NCBI GenBank assembly: GCA_007571115.1
Contig: RKSA01000169.1
Span: forward strand, 1 to 6,675
Source: Gammaproteobacteria bacterium
Lineage (GTDB): Bacteria; Pseudomonadota; Gammaproteobacteria; Pseudomonadales; Pseudohongiellaceae
Length of the DNA: 6,675 nucleotides
Direction of reading: 5' to 3'
A model generated the notes under the pieces. It did no database searches. It saw only the letters and a program-made list of their open reading frames with translations, and was not told the DNA's origin. Position 1 is the stretch's first letter. Each line of letters opens with the position of its first letter. A program made the translations under genes and the position numbers. Below, piece after piece: positions 6,224 through 6,675 of the stretch.

Positions 6224-6675
6224 TGGGACTTGCCTCCCATGCAATCGTCCAATTCCTCGATGCATTGCCGCGAAGGGCGGTCGAAGAACACTCCCCGGGA
6301 CATCCCCGCAGCCGGCGCCATGCCGCGCAGAAACAGGTAGAAAACGCCGCCGATGTGGCGCTCGTAGTCGTAGTCGGGCAAGCGCTGCCGCAGATAGCGG
6401 TGCAAGGCGAGCAGATAGATCAGGTATTGCAGGTGGTAGCGATGCTCGCTCATCGCCGCGTCGAGGCATTCGCGCCGGTAGTCCCCGGCCTGGTCGCCGA
6501 GCCAGTTCGACTTGTAGTCGAGCACGTACCAGCAGCCGTCGTGCTCGACCACGAGATCGATGAAGCCGCGCATGAAGCCTGTGATGGCGTCGCTGCCCGG
6601 CTCGTCGCCGAGCCGGTCGGCGCAACCGTGGCGCTCGAGCGTGGCGTCAAGAGTTTCGCGGCGAAAGCCGTCGAC
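6220..6675 (-). CDS. recB: Exodeoxyribonuclease V beta subunit (RecB), C-terminal part
   Basis: Only the last 151 residues are in the window; the gene continues past base 6675. They form most of the C-terminal nuclease domain of RecB, the part that cuts DNA in the RecBCD complex and helps load RecA after Chi. In the visible segment, GFIDLV holds Asp40 and VLDYKSNW holds Asp53 and Lys55; these match E. coli Asp1067, Asp1080 and Lys1082, with the same 13-residue spacing between the two acids. HRYHLQYLIYLLALHRYL and YLFLRGM follow as in E. coli. The nuclease therefore looks active. The metal-binding histidine (E. coli His956) lies upstream of the window and cannot be checked. The TGA stop overlaps the recD start by 4 bases, so the two subunits are almost surely cotranslated from one message. 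Confidence 0.96.
   Translation of the reverse strand, partial: VDGFRRETLDATLERHGCADRLGDEPGSDAITGFMRGFIDLVVEHDGCWYVLDYKSNWLGDQAGDYRRECLDAAMSEHRYHLQYLIYLLALHRYLRQRLPDYDYERHIGGVFYLFLRGMAPAAGMSRGVFFDRPSRQCIEELDDCMGGKSQ
6224..6239 (-). promoter_or_regulatory. recD ribosome binding site within a small possible hairpin
   Basis: GGGAGG at 6238-6233 is a strong Shine-Dalgarno sequence 9 bases before the recD ATG and lies in the last recB codons. It is flanked by a TGGGA/TCCCA inverted repeat (6239-6235 with 6228-6224, 6-base loop) that would pair part of the site in the mRNA. The ribosome binding site is clear; the 5-bp hairpin is short and may be chance. Confidence 0.6.

Noticed and set aside
6224..6625. 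N-terminal extension of the recD frame
   Set aside because: It is out of frame inside the conserved RecB nuclease domain. The ATG at 6223 has a strong ribosome binding site and the expected N-terminus.

Overview
The window is a GC-rich stretch of proteobacterial chromosome with no sign of mobile DNA. It holds two converging gene blocks that together code almost every base. The protein sequences (Lgt, RecB and RecD close to the E. coli forms, ThyA of the Vibrio/Haemophilus kind) point to Gamma- or Betaproteobacteria. The GC-rich codon usage leads me to favour a betaproteobacterium, but this is inference and the genus cannot be read from the window.

Plus strand, 46-3887: lgt (lipoprotein diacylglyceryl transferase), thyA (thymidylate synthase), folA (dihydrofolate reductase) and gpmI (cofactor-independent phosphoglycerate mutase). 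lgt and thyA overlap by one base, thyA and folA are 8 bases apart, and folA and gpmI are 46 bases apart. ThyA turns methylene-tetrahydrofolate into dihydrofolate while making dTMP, and FolA reduces the dihydrofolate again, so thyA-folA is a functional pair. lgt upstream of thyA is a linkage also found in E. coli. gpmI is a glycolytic gene that follows without an obvious functional tie and may have its own weak promoter at the end of folA.

Minus strand, 6675-3867: the 3' end of recB (nuclease domain, cut by the window edge), recD (complete, overlapping recB by 4 bases) and a small four-helix membrane protein that looks like the DoxX family. RecB and RecD are two of the three subunits of the RecBCD helicase-nuclease for double-strand break repair; recC is not in the window. 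The DoxX-like gene has a plausible promoter of its own within and just after the recD 3' end.

The two blocks meet tail to tail and their last genes overlap by 21 bases, so no intergenic terminator is possible there. I found no RNA gene, insertion sequence, CRISPR array or unknown system. The points worth a second look are small: an altered Lgt signature residue, a variant-type ThyA with a changed phosphate-binding motif, an extended gpmI tail running into its neighbour, a possible hairpin over the recD ribosome binding site, and two candidate promoters.
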